DNA of 64,000 nt. It comes from Leptospira stimsonii. GTDB taxonomy: Bacteria; Spirochaetota; Leptospiria; Leptospirales; Leptospiraceae. A model generated the notes under the pieces. It was not told the origin of the DNA. It worked only from the letters and a program-made list of their open reading frames with translations, and did not search any database. Location: positions 186,001 to 250,000 of the forward strand of contig NZ_QHCT01000005.1 of the NCBI RefSeq assembly GCF_003545885.1, in the 5' to 3' direction. Position numbers and translations under genes: made by a program. This document shows positions 56,347 through 64,000 of this stretch, one piece after another. Numbering within the stretch: position 1 is the stretch's first letter; each line of letters starts with the position of its first letter.

Positions 56347-58743
56347 TTAAGGTACACAATTTCCGTTGTATTCAAATGCCCCTATGGAATATCCGAAAGA
56401 ACCCGCTGGCACCGGTGCTGGAAGTGCGTTCGAAGTTCGGAGAGAACCGGTGATATCCTTTCTGTAGAATTGGGCGATTGCAGGTGGATATGCCGGATCG
56501 ACCCCGCCGTAAACGGAGTTACATTTCGAATTTGAATTCAATAACAATACGTCCAGGTTTCCGCTTGGATTTGGAAATATCGGATCGTGTGCAAAATTCA
56601 ATTGAGTATTATTCGTTAGAGGTGTTAGACATAGAAATGAATCTCGTAGAGGACTCGGCTCGATACCACAAACCCTGAACTGTCCGCCTGGAGAAGAAGC
56701 CACTGCGGGATTACATCCGAAAAAATTATTTCCTCGTAAATCCGAAGTGTTATTTACGTTATTCACATCGTAGTTTAGACAAACTCTATTCGTTGCCAAA
56801 GGATTTGTAAGAATCTGATTGTTTACGATGTTTAAGTTTAATACTCCGGTACTTTGGTGATGGATTCCGAAAGACCGAGTTGTTCCACTACCACCATACA
56901 TCGTATTGTGGAACACATAAAAGTTCGGAGAATTGATCGATAGTGCTTCGATCGCCTTCGAAGTGACTGCGTTAATCGCCGGTGTTCCGTTGACGTGAAA
57001 GGAATTGATGATATTATTCGCGATCACTAAGCTCTGGGTAGTGTTGTCAGCCATGTTATTAATCGCGATTCCGATCGACGAATCAATTCCGTCGTTTAGG
57101 TTGCGGTGTGATCCTCCGCTGATCGAGTTGTTTAGAACAAATCCTTGTGTGTCGTTGAACAATCGAAGCCCGACTGACATGGAATTCCCGCTTCCGCCTA
57201 AGATATAATTTCCAGTGATAAAGAAAGAATTTCGAACATTCGAAGCATAGATGCCCGATCTAGTTTGCATCAAGCCGTAAGGCGCGCTGGACGCCGTACC
57301 GAGAATCTTGTTTTGATCGATTCTAAACGTCGAAGCTCCCGTAGAAATATTATTCAACCATATACCGGTCGAAACCGCATTATTCGGATTTGTAATGATC
57401 GTAAAACCTTGAATGACCAGATCCGCAGTCAGAGTTAAACTTCCGCCAGCGATCGCCGCACACGACGTGAGGTCGCTTCCCCCACAAGCGCCGATGCCAA
57501 GGTTGTCTTGGATCGTTGTTTGATAAGCGACAATATCACGAGATTGAAAATCTAAACTGAATCCTCCTAAGAGCTGAAGTTGATCCTTTAGAATGATCCT
57601 ATCGGAAAGAACAGAAATCGGATAAGTGCCTTGGGCTACGAGAATGAAACAAGGCGAAAGAGTATTACACTGGGAAACCGCATACTGAATGCTATTGCAC
57701 GATGTGGCGACCGAACCGCAAGAACCTACGTTGGCGCCGAGTCCGTTCACATATTTGATTTGATTCGTGACGGCATAACTCGTCGGTCGTGGAAGATTGA
57801 ATGGACGATTGGTTCCGGCTTCCGTACATCCAGAAAGTTGAATGCACTGCCTGATGCCGCTGTTCCAGTTTAAATTAGGACGGATTGTCAGAGTGTTTGC
57901 GGTGTAGCTTGCGACCGTCGGAGCGAGAGCGGACGCACTCATATCTCCAAAACAAGGAGCGGGAGGCGCCGAGAAATTACAGCTCATCGGAGTTACCGGC
58001 TTAGAGAACGTTAGAATGACGTTGTCAAGAGGGCCGATTGCGGTTTGATCGATAGGTAGAGAGTCGATTAAGCTCAAACAATTCACGTTGAGAGTCACCG
58101 ATGAACCGTTTATCGATCCTGTAGCGGGAGGAATGGTCTCCATCACACAAGTGTGTTTGTTCGGACTGGAAAGAATTGTCGCAGAATAAGAACCTAGATC
58201 CGGCACTTGACCGGAAAAAGAAAATGTTCCGTCGTTCGTTAAATTTAAAGTATCGACGGCTCCATTTCGAACCGAAAGTGTTCCGGTCGCCGTCGTAGCG
58301 ATGCCGTAAACATTCAGATTGAGATTAAAAAATTTCGTACCACAGCGTACTTCAACGAGGTTGGAATCAGGACTTAAGATGCCGGTAGGATTTGTGATCT
58401 GACACGTTTGACTCGGAGTGACGACGGGTTGTGAAAGAACGGAAACGGAAAATTCGGAGTATTTGGGCTTCTTCTTTGAAAATTCGAAGTCTCCGTTTCC
58501 AGTAATCGAAAGAACTTCGGAATCTTGATTTGTAATCGTGAAGAAGCCGCCGTTCGCCAAACCCTGAACTCGAATCTTAAGGTTGAGAGGAGTTTGTGCA
58601 TTCGTTAGAAAATTGGAAAACACAGCGGCATCAATAAAAGAACTTCCTTCCGGCTTCGGGACGCAGGTGAAAAAGAAAGAGAAGCTGATTAACAAAAGGA
58701 AGAACAGGTTGAAGGTATATCTGAATTTATAATATTTATTCAT
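56347..58743 (-). CDS. Large beta-helix surface lipoprotein
   Basis: A 798-residue protein. Signal peptide ends at FFFTC, so probably lipid-anchored. Residues ~45-225 hold two or three related ~80-residue Ig-like repeats, each with a 'GDFEFSK' or 'DGTFSFSG' strand and a Cys pair. Next comes a Big_5-like segment (TAIGPLDNVILTFSKPV), then from ~350 a right-handed parallel beta-helix (IYASNVRNSFFITGNYILGG, VIANNIINSFHVNG, VFHNTMYGGSG). It carries many Cys residues. It is probably a surface-exposed adhesin or polysaccharide-binding protein; this is inference from architecture. Confidence 0.75.
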   Translation of the reverse strand: MNKYYKFRYTFNLFFLLLISFSFFFTCVPKPEGSSFIDAAVFSNFLTNAQTPLNLKIRVQGLANGGFFTITNQDSEVLSITGNGDFEFSKKKPKYSEFSVSVLSQPVVTPSQTCQITNPTGILSPDSNLVEVRCGTKFFNLNLNVYGIATTATGTLSVRNGAVDTLNLTNDGTFSFSGQVPDLGSYSATILSSPNKHTCVMETIPPATGSINGSSVTLNVNCLSLIDSLPIDQTAIGPLDNVILTFSKPVTPMSCNFSAPPAPCFGDMSASALAPTVASYTANTLTIRPNLNWNSGIRQCIQLSGCTEAGTNRPFNLPRPTSYAVTNQIKYVNGLGANVGSCGSVATSCNSIQYAVSQCNTLSPCFILVAQGTYPISVLSDRIILKDQLQLLGGFSLDFQSRDIVAYQTTIQDNLGIGACGGSDLTSCAAIAGGSLTLTADLVIQGFTIITNPNNAVSTGIWLNNISTGASTFRIDQNKILGTASSAPYGLMQTRSGIYASNVRNSFFITGNYILGGSGNSMSVGLRLFNDTQGFVLNNSISGGSHRNLNDGIDSSIGIAINNMADNTTQSLVIANNIINSFHVNGTPAINAVTSKAIEALSINSPNFYVFHNTMYGGSGTTRSFGIHHQSTGVLNLNIVNNQILTNPLATNRVCLNYDVNNVNNTSDLRGNNFFGCNPAVASSPGGQFRVCGIEPSPLRDSFLCLTPLTNNTQLNFAHDPIFPNPSGNLDVLLLNSNSKCNSVYGGVDPAYPPAIAQFYRKDITGSLRTSNALPAPVPAGSFGYSIGAFEYNGNCVP

Positions 58744-58848
58744 CGATTTATAAGAAAGTATCCGTAAAAAACAACAAACCGCGGGCTTCTATTTTATTTC
58801 TTTTTTGAAAGCTCGATTCACAACTTATAGGATGAGAAGCCCAAAAGA

Positions 58849-59340
58849 ATGGAAGAGCCTTCCGGTCTGAGTTTTGAAACAATGATGGTCGGTTTTTTTG
58901 GTAAAAGAGGTACTCGTGAGAGGGAAGAAAAAGGAGTAGATCGACAAATTCTGATCGAACCTAGATTGGAGCATCTTCTCAAAATAAAATTTTCAGAAGA
59001 GTTAGGAGAGAAAATAGAAAAAGAGAACGGGTTCCAAGAAGTTTTTCCGTTAAAAATGAACTTCGTGATCTTCATTCCGGCAAGTCCTTCGTATGATATT
59101 CTTCTGTTCCACCATTCTTGGAAAAAAAGAATTTTCGGATATCGAGAACGTAAGATCCGATTTTCCTGCAAGAGCGAACAAATGGTTCCGCTATCTTTGC
59201 AAAGGTTTTTCTTTTTTCTGCGCAGTGTCCGATCGGAGTCGGAGCAGAGACAGTGCCTTTGCACGGATCTGCCGGAGGAAAAGAAAGGATTTCCTTTGAA
59301 GAATTTCCAAACGAATTCGAGGCAATTACGAGAATCTTAA
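58849..59340 (+). CDS. Doubtful 163-codon ORF in a gene-poor stretch
   Basis: The longest plus-strand ORF in 58744-59973. It is charged and shows no domain, signal or clear ribosome site. The surrounding 1.2 kb contains only short overlapping ORFs on both strands, so this may be a decayed gene or simply an open frame. Kept because nothing else explains the interval. Confidence 0.2.
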   Translation: MEEPSGLSFETMMVGFFGKRGTREREEKGVDRQILIEPRLEHLLKIKFSEELGEKIEKENGFQEVFPLKMNFVIFIPASPSYDILLFHHSWKKRIFGYRERKIRFSCKSEQMVPLSLQRFFFFLRSVRSESEQRQCLCTDLPEEKKGFPLKNFQTNSRQLRES

Positions 59341-59867
59341 CTGATTGTGAGGTTTCCGGTGAGAAAAAAATATATCGATCGGGAAAGACCGAATCAGGAT
59401 CTAACTTTTCTTGAATATAATTTCGAACGTTAACGCCATCCGATTGTCGCTCTCAGAACTTTTACAAGAGGAAGAAAGAAACACGAGTAACCTGCTAAAG
59501 GAAAAAAAAGGTGGAAAGCGAATTCATTCTCAAGAAGAGGCTGATTTTAGAATCTTTCTTTTTCAGGAAAGGAGTATTCGAATTTTCCTAAAAATCTGGT
59601 GGAGTTGCCGATGATTTCTTTTGAAAATTCTGGATTCCTCTCCGTATTCACTCGTTTGCGATCTACTTTCTTTGTTGTAGAATCGTATAAAATGAGTGCA
59701 GGTTGGTTTTTATATCGAATTTGAATTTTGAAAAAATCCAATTCGTAAAAAAATATTCTGAAACGATAATATGATTCTTTCTCTGAAAGTATGAAATTTC
59801 GGAATGAGTTCGCCTTAGAGCCAGAAGTAGACCATCTGCTGATCTCAGGAATGAAAAATAAATGTCC

Positions 59868-59881
59868 TTAGAATCTTCTAA
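59868..59881. promoter_or_regulatory. TTAGAATCTTCTAA palindrome
   Basis: Third copy of TTAGAATNTTCTAA, about 90 bp beyond the stop of the minus-strand lipoprotein gene and outside any convincing gene. Confidence 0.35.
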
Positions 59882-59973
59882 CGTGTTTTGAGAATTTGTT
59901 GCGTTCAGTATCTTGGTCCAAGGAGACGAACTTGAATTTTGCGAATCGAGTTCATCCACTATTGGAGAGGCGT

Positions 59974-61062
59974 TTAAGGAACCGTAATCTTCTTCGTTAC
60001 GAAGCTATCGGAGGAACCGCTTGCCGAATTCAAAAAAGTATAAGAGGCAATGTTGACACACGCGTCCGTATAAGCCTGTGTGTCGAAAGACTTCTTCATC
60101 GTAGAATACGTGTTAGCCGATATGGGGACCGGAGGTTCTTCTAAACCCAATTCGACGAAAGTCAATGGAATGGGCCCCGTATTTCCCTTGGAATTTTCCG
60201 TGGTGAAATCCAGGTAAAGATAATCCTGAACGGACGTTGTGGTATATTTCGCGACGAACTCCATTGAATTTCCGTTCATCGTAACTTCAATACAGTGTTG
60301 TGCGCAATTTCCTATCGTAGTAGGGGCCGCAATCGCTCCACTACATGGTCCGGCTGGCGGTGTCGGAGCGATGGAATTAATTTTCTTCGTGGATTTTCCG
60401 AAAGAATTGGACGTTACGACAATAATTTGATAGAAGGCAGAGGTTTCCGGAGAAGTCCAAATAAATCGATCGGGAAAGAAATCGCTTGGATCGACCGCTT
60501 TGATATAATTTCTTACTGTCGTTCCATCTGCATCAAGCTCGATAAAATTCGGTCTCCCTATATAAGCCTTAATGGAATAGGGCTTGGTCGGAGTCTGCTG
60601 AAAAGAGAAAGAAATTTCCACTTTTTGGGAGTCCTCTGGAAAGCCCGTTTGATAGACCGTATTGACTTTTAATTCATTTAAGGTCGGTGGAATGGTGGCG
60701 AAAAAAGACTGGCTTGCAACGAAAGGAGCCGTTAAGTCTTTGTTTTCCGCGCCAGAGTTGCAATTCTGAAAAAAGAGCAAGGGAATGATCGAGATTAAAA
60801 CTCCTTTGGAAAGTATATTTACCCGTTTTCTAATGAATTGAATCGAATTAGAATGGTATACTATTCTAATGCTATTATAGAATTGATCGTGAAAATGGTT
60901 TTTTTCAAAGTGATTCTCGATTGTTATCCCCTTTGAATCAGGGAACAACGTTTTTTTTGCGCCGAATGGCTTTGCCCACCAATTCCGTGTTTTAGATACA
61001 ATGAGCTTTCTTTTTGTCAAAGAGAAATGTTTTTTATAAAATATTAGTTTATAAAAGTACAT
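59974..61062 (-). CDS. Predicted lipoprotein lacking a normal start near its signal peptide
   Basis: Up to 362 residues from ATG 61062. The signal peptide with lipobox (VLISIIPLLFFQNCNSG) lies at residues ~86-102, so the first ~76 residues are not expected in the protein. Between the palindrome at 60847-60870 and the lipobox there is no in-frame ATG or GTG, and the only TTG is inside the signal. An AAAGGAG (~60803) lies just before the hydrophobic part. The mature protein has fibronectin-like beta segments (FIWTSPETSAFYQIIVVTSNS) and several Cys. The gene may use a rare start (ATT 60834 or ATC) or have lost its start. Confidence 0.55.
   Translation of the reverse strand: MYFYKLIFYKKHFSLTKRKLIVSKTRNWWAKPFGAKKTLFPDSKGITIENHFEKNHFHDQFYNSIRIVYHSNSIQFIRKRVNILSKGVLISIIPLLFFQNCNSGAENKDLTAPFVASQSFFATIPPTLNELKVNTVYQTGFPEDSQKVEISFSFQQTPTKPYSIKAYIGRPNFIELDADGTTVRNYIKAVDPSDFFPDRFIWTSPETSAFYQIIVVTSNSFGKSTKKINSIAPTPPAGPCSGAIAAPTTIGNCAQHCIEVTMNGNSMEFVAKYTTTSVQDYLYLDFTTENSKGNTGPIPLTFVELGLEEPPVPISANTYSTMKKSFDTQAYTDACVNIASYTFLNSASGSSDSFVTKKITVP
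60847..60870. promoter_or_regulatory. 24-bp palindrome next to a TATAAT, candidate operator
   Basis: ATTAGAATGGTATACTATTCTAAT: 22 of 24 positions are symmetric, with GTATAC in the centre. A minus-strand TATAAT lies at 60879-60874, so transcription would start inside the palindrome. A further half-site TTCTAAT is at 60828-60834. Confidence 0.5.
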
Positions 61063-61250
61063 TAATATATCCTAAAGTAATAATCTATGTATAAACAAAT
61101 GTACTTATTTGGATCATGACAAATGGAATGTTTGATGAGATCGCCACGTTTTCTCTCGCTCTGGCTATCTGCTCCTAAGCTCTTATTGTGAGATTATTTT
61201 TCAGGAAAGGCTTTATTTCCAATTTTTAATGCTAACTCGATTTTCAAAAA

Positions 61251-61260
61251 GTAGGAACTC
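61251..61260. repeat. Single GTAGGAACTC element
   Basis: Preceded by CAAAAA and followed by ACACT. It lies in the long gene-free interval 61063-62128, upstream of the tandem array. Confidence 0.7.
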
Positions 61261-61430
61261 ACACTCTGTTCGGTTTTAGAGCCTTGTTCAACTTTCCCTA
61301 CGGGTTCTTGAAAGATTCGCCTTCTGGAAGGTCAGTACTGACTCTTTTTTGGGGAGTTGTACTCCTTTCAAAGTAAAAACTCAGAGTTTTGTGTGATCGG
61401 AGAAAGCTTCCATAGGATTGGATCCAAAAA

Positions 61431-61838
61431 GTAGGAACTCCCGCAGTTTGTTGTTCTCGCGATCGCTCACGAAGCAATTTCAAAAAGTAGGAACTCCCGC
61501 AGTTTGTTGTTCTCGCGATCGCTCGCGAAGCAGTCTCCAAAAAGTAGGAACTCCCGCAGTTCATCTTTCTCGCGATCGCTCGCGAAGCAGTCTCAAAAAA
61601 GTAGGAACTCCCGCAGTTCATCTTTCTCGCGATCGCTCGTGAAGCGGTTTCAAAAAAGTAGGAACTCCCGCAGTTCATCTTTCTCGCGATCGCTCGTGAA
61701 GCGGTTTCAAAAAGTAGGAACTCCCGCAGTTCATTTTTCTCGCGATCGCTCGCGAAGCAGTTTAAAAAAAGTAGGAACTCCTGCAGTTCGTCTTTCTCGC
61801 GATTGCTCACGAAGCTGATTTCCAAAAAGTAGGAACTC
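61431..61838. repeat. Tandem array, ~57-bp unit with GTAGGAACTC and GCGATCGC
   Basis: Eight GTAGGAACTC boxes start at 61431, 61487, 61544, 61601, 61658, 61714, 61771 and 61829 (spacings 56, 57, 57, 57, 56, 57, 58). Each of the seven spacers carries CCGCAGTT(or close), TCTCGCGATCGCTCGCGAAG (with small changes) and an A run. Six have GCGATCGC, the last GCGATTGC. The length differences come mainly from the A run. Confidence 0.9.
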
Positions 61839-61941
61839 ACACGGATCAACGCTCTTACGGGGGATTGCCTTTTAGATTCGTCTTCTTAGGATAAACTTTC
61901 GATTCTGAAAGCGAACGCGCTTTCAGTGAAAAAAGTGAAAC

Positions 61942-61951
61942 GTAGGAACTC
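61942..61951. repeat. Single GTAGGAACTC element
   Basis: Followed by ACACAAACC, 177 bp before the CBS/PAS gene. Outlying copy downstream of the tandem array. Confidence 0.7.
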
Positions 61952-62128
61952 ACACAAACCGGGTTCTTACTAAAGACCAGGTGTTCCGACGAACTTGAAT
62001 GAGTCGGCGGTCTCTCCATCTTTTCCGGAAACCCCGTTTCTTGCCGAAAAAAGAGAAGAATTTTCTTCCCATCCGAAAAATAAGAGTATTCTGACGCCGA
62101 TTCGGCATTTGATCATTTTACATCTTTC

Positions 62129-63301
62129 ATGAAAATAGAAGCCCTCTACAGATACTTTCTCATGACTCCGGCGACGCATCTTCCCGTGATCGATGAGGAA
62201 GGAAATCTGATCGGACTCTTATCCCGCAAATTGATTCAGATGGAAATGGCGGACCTGAGTTCTTCCGACCGGGAATATGCACAACTTCCGGATTCTTTTT
62301 TAGAAACGGAAATGCCCGAATCATTCTTCCAGTATTTTCAGAGACAAAAATCGATTCCTGTCCTTTCCAAAACCGGGGAAAAAAAGGAAGAATGGGATAA
62401 GGTCCAGGTCATGGCCGGACTTGGAAAACTCGTCGCTCCCAAGCGCACGGAAGAGCCTGCAACCGAAGAAAAAAAACAGGCTCTGGAACAAAGTTCCCGT
62501 TCTTGGTTTATGGAATTGATTCTCCAGAATTTTCCGGACGGACTTTTGGCGACCGATCTCGAAGGAAGTTCTATCTTTTACAACGAAACCTTTGAACAGA
62601 CGATTCTTACAAAAAAATACTTTCGAGATTCGATTCTCCAGGCGGAGAGGCTTCTCAAGGAAATGAGTAAGAATCTTCTTGCGAATTACTTAAAGACCAA
62701 CGAACTTCGTCTCGAAGGAAATTCTCCCTTTTCTCTTCAGACTTACGTAAACGAGCTCGAATGCAACGTTCGGATCATCGTCCTCAAACAAGGCTCGAAG
62801 ATCGTAGGATATCTCTATCACTTCGTTTCTCCTCGTTCCGGGTTGGGACAACAGGATGAGAATGGATTGGAATTCCCATCCGTGAGCGACGCATTTCTCC
62901 AGAAACTTCCTCTCGAAACGATGCTCAAGGAAGTGGAGAGCGCTTTTATCTTTCATTCTTTGAAGCGAAATCAGGACAATATTTCGCATACCGCGCTCGA
63001 GTTAGGAGTTCCTAGAACCACTCTTCAGAATCGGATCAAGTTTTTGGAAATGCAGAGCCGTTATTCGCTTTCCAGGGAGAATCCGATTCCCCGTAAGAAA
63101 GCGAGTCTTTCACAGGAAGTCGAAATCACACCCGTAGAGAAAAACTCTAAGAATACGGAAACTTCTCTTGGAACAAAACATTCTTCTTCCTCCAAGAAAA
63201 AACCGAAGAATGTTTCGAAATCTTCCGTTCTTCCGAAGAAAACATCTTCTTCGAAGTCGGCTTCTTCTAAAACGCCGGCAAAAAAAAGAAAGCATCGTTG
63301 A
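62129..63301 (+). CDS. CBS-PAS-Fis-HTH protein with Lys/Ser-rich tail
   Basis: A 390-residue protein. The N-terminal ~95 residues look like a CBS-type module (MTPATHLPVIDEEGNLIGLLSR). A PAS-like domain follows (~130-235: ILQNFPDGLLATDLEGSSIFYN). Residues ~265-300 form a Fis-type helix-turn-helix (NISHTALELGVPRTTLQNRI), as in enhancer-binding proteins, but there is no AAA+ sigma-54 domain. The last ~75 residues are Lys/Ser-rich and histone-like. No ribosome site is visible before ATG 62129. Probable DNA-binding sensor; it is directly upstream of rho. Confidence 0.7.
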   Translation: MKIEALYRYFLMTPATHLPVIDEEGNLIGLLSRKLIQMEMADLSSSDREYAQLPDSFLETEMPESFFQYFQRQKSIPVLSKTGEKKEEWDKVQVMAGLGKLVAPKRTEEPATEEKKQALEQSSRSWFMELILQNFPDGLLATDLEGSSIFYNETFEQTILTKKYFRDSILQAERLLKEMSKNLLANYLKTNELRLEGNSPFSLQTYVNELECNVRIIVLKQGSKIVGYLYHFVSPRSGLGQQDENGLEFPSVSDAFLQKLPLETMLKEVESAFIFHSLKRNQDNISHTALELGVPRTTLQNRIKFLEMQSRYSLSRENPIPRKKASLSQEVEITPVEKNSKNTETSLGTKHSSSSKKKPKNVSKSSVLPKKTSSSKSASSKTPAKKRKHR

Positions 63302-63310
63302 ATAATTTCG

Positions 63311-63340
63311 TTGACAACGTTCCCTTCCATCCTTTATCTC
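63311..63340 (+). promoter_or_regulatory. Possible rho promoter
   Basis: A perfect TTGACA at 63311-63316; the -10 is weak (TATCTC at 63335, 18-bp gap). It lies 10 bp after the preceding stop and leaves a ~100-nt leader before rho. Confidence 0.35.
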
Positions 63341-63378
63341 AAGAGTAGAGCCGGTCTTAGCAGATCTCTCATTCCACC

Positions 63379-63421
<43 letters not shown>

Positions 63422-63446
63422 CTTTTTTAAACTCAAGTAGCTCCTT

Positions 63447-64000
63447 ATGGCAACAGCAAGACGAGACAATAAAAACAGACACCACCACCAAAATAATAAC
63501 CACAACCAAAACGATTCCGAAACCACCGAATCCGTTGAAGAAGAAATCACGGGACAAGAATCCCAAGAATTTGAATCTTCAGACAACGCGGATCATCGTG
63601 CTCGGAAACGCAAAAGAGGCGGTTATGACGGTCCCACTCCTTCTCCGATCGATCTCGTAGAACTCAAGAAAAAAGCAATCGGTGACTTGATCGAAGTCGC
63701 AAAGGGGTTGGGCGTTGAAAATACGGGTGGGCTTAAAAAGCAGAACTTAATCTTCGCCATTCTTCAAGCACAAGCCGAAAGAGACGGACAAGTGCACGCC
63801 GCGGGCGTCATGGAAAAACTTCCGGACGGTTACGGCTTTTTACGTTCTCCCGATTATAACTATGTTCCGGGTCCGGATGATATCTACGTTTCTCCTTCTC
63901 AGATCAAACTCTTTGGGTTGAGAACGGGAGATACGGTAGAAGGTCAGATCCGTCCTCCGAAAGAATCCGAGCGATTCTTCGCGATGCTCCGTGTGGAAAC
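63447..64000 (+). CDS. rho: Transcription termination factor Rho, 5' part
   Basis: The first ~184 residues are present and the frame runs off the window. After MATARRDNKN comes a His/Asn/Gln-rich stretch (HHHQNNNHNQN), an acidic region and a basic KRKRGG. The Rho N-terminal helical domain follows (DLVELKKKAIGDLIEVAKGLG), then the cold-shock-like RNA-binding domain (GVMEKLPDGYGFLRSPDYNY, then DDIYVSPSQIKLFGLRTGD). The ATPase domain lies outside. The N-terminal insertion is longer than in E. coli Rho. Confidence 0.92.
   Translation, partial: MATARRDNKNRHHHQNNNHNQNDSETTESVEEEITGQESQEFESSDNADHRARKRKRGGYDGPTPSPIDLVELKKKAIGDLIEVAKGLGVENTGGLKKQNLIFAILQAQAERDGQVHAAGVMEKLPDGYGFLRSPDYNYVPGPDDIYVSPSQIKLFGLRTGDTVEGQIRPPKESERFFAMLRVE

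Noticed and set aside
58818..59264. 148-codon minus-strand ORF
   Set aside because: Overlaps the doubtful plus-strand ORF, has no signal peptide, ribosome site or domain; neither is convincing.
61447..61800. GCGATCGC as the cyanobacterial HIP1 repeat
   Set aside because: It occurs here because of tandem copying of one unit, not as scattered single sites; no link to HIP1 biology.
61431..61838. Possible CRISPR array
   Set aside because: The spacers are themselves repeated and no cas gene is near; unit and spacer form one tandem repeat.
61298..61849. 183-codon minus-strand ORF made of 19-residue repeats
   Set aside because: It is a by-product of the 57-bp array. Units of 56 and 58 bp shift the frame, and the repeat peptide changes from one reading to another, so it is not under coding constraint.

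Overview
The window looks like a chromosomal segment of Leptospira, probably a pathogen-clade species. The reasons are several lipoproteins with loose spirochete-type lipoboxes, a LipL48-like lipoprotein beside a TonB-dependent receptor, LL-diaminopimelate aminotransferase (DapL), the lpxI-lpxB pair, and dispersed intergenic GTAGGAACTC-type repeats. G+C looks to be in the low 40s by eye (not computed), which fits a non-interrogans species better than L. interrogans. Species is not determined.

Layout. 1-10391 (+): the structural half of a contractile-tail prophage or phage-tail-like cluster, with sheath, tube, two tail-chaperone frames, tape measure, baseplate hub and plug, Gp138-type spike, gp25/W, J, DUF2612-type, tail fibre and fibre-tip genes, mostly joined by 1-4 nt overlaps. 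10620-14509 (-): alpha/beta hydrolase lipoprotein, membrane adenylate cyclase, ATP-grasp protein and DinB-like protein. 14638-22289 (-): a TonB transport block in transcription order LipL48-like lipoprotein, unknown secreted protein, TonB-dependent receptor, then (after a strong terminator) ExbB, ExbD, ExbD, TonB. 22445-32958: small exported protein, degenerate-GGDEF/EAL protein, TetR-AlkB pair, lipoprotein, PepN, MFS transporter, Nudix hydrolase. 33-34 kb: a gene-free stretch with a diverged 269-bp-spaced duplication, then a UvrD-type helicase, TPR lipoprotein, AsmA-like protein, a divergent ArsR/SRPBCC pair, lpxI-lpxB, FmdB-like zinc ribbon, SH3 protein, TolC-like protein and sucCD. 48-62 kb: ruvA, a metallo-beta-lactamase-fold lipoprotein, small lipoproteins, a desaturase, the pyrB-DUF2203-dapL operon, two large surface lipoproteins and a repeat-rich gap. 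The window ends with a CBS/PAS/Fis-HTH protein and the 5' part of rho.

The most unusual signals lie between genes. (1) A 14-bp palindrome TTAGAATNTTCTAA occurs three times, always outside convincing genes, and a related 24-bp palindrome sits just downstream of a TATAAT at a lipoprotein gene with no normal start codon near its signal peptide. (2) GTAGGAACTC (or its complement) occurs at least 18 times, including a ~57-bp tandem array at 61.4-61.8 kb. (3) The two tail-chaperone frames can be joined only by a +1 or -2 shift inside a 32-nt window. (4) The lipL48 leader has overlapping, mutually exclusive hairpin arms. Positions were read by eye and no alignment, folding or database search was run.
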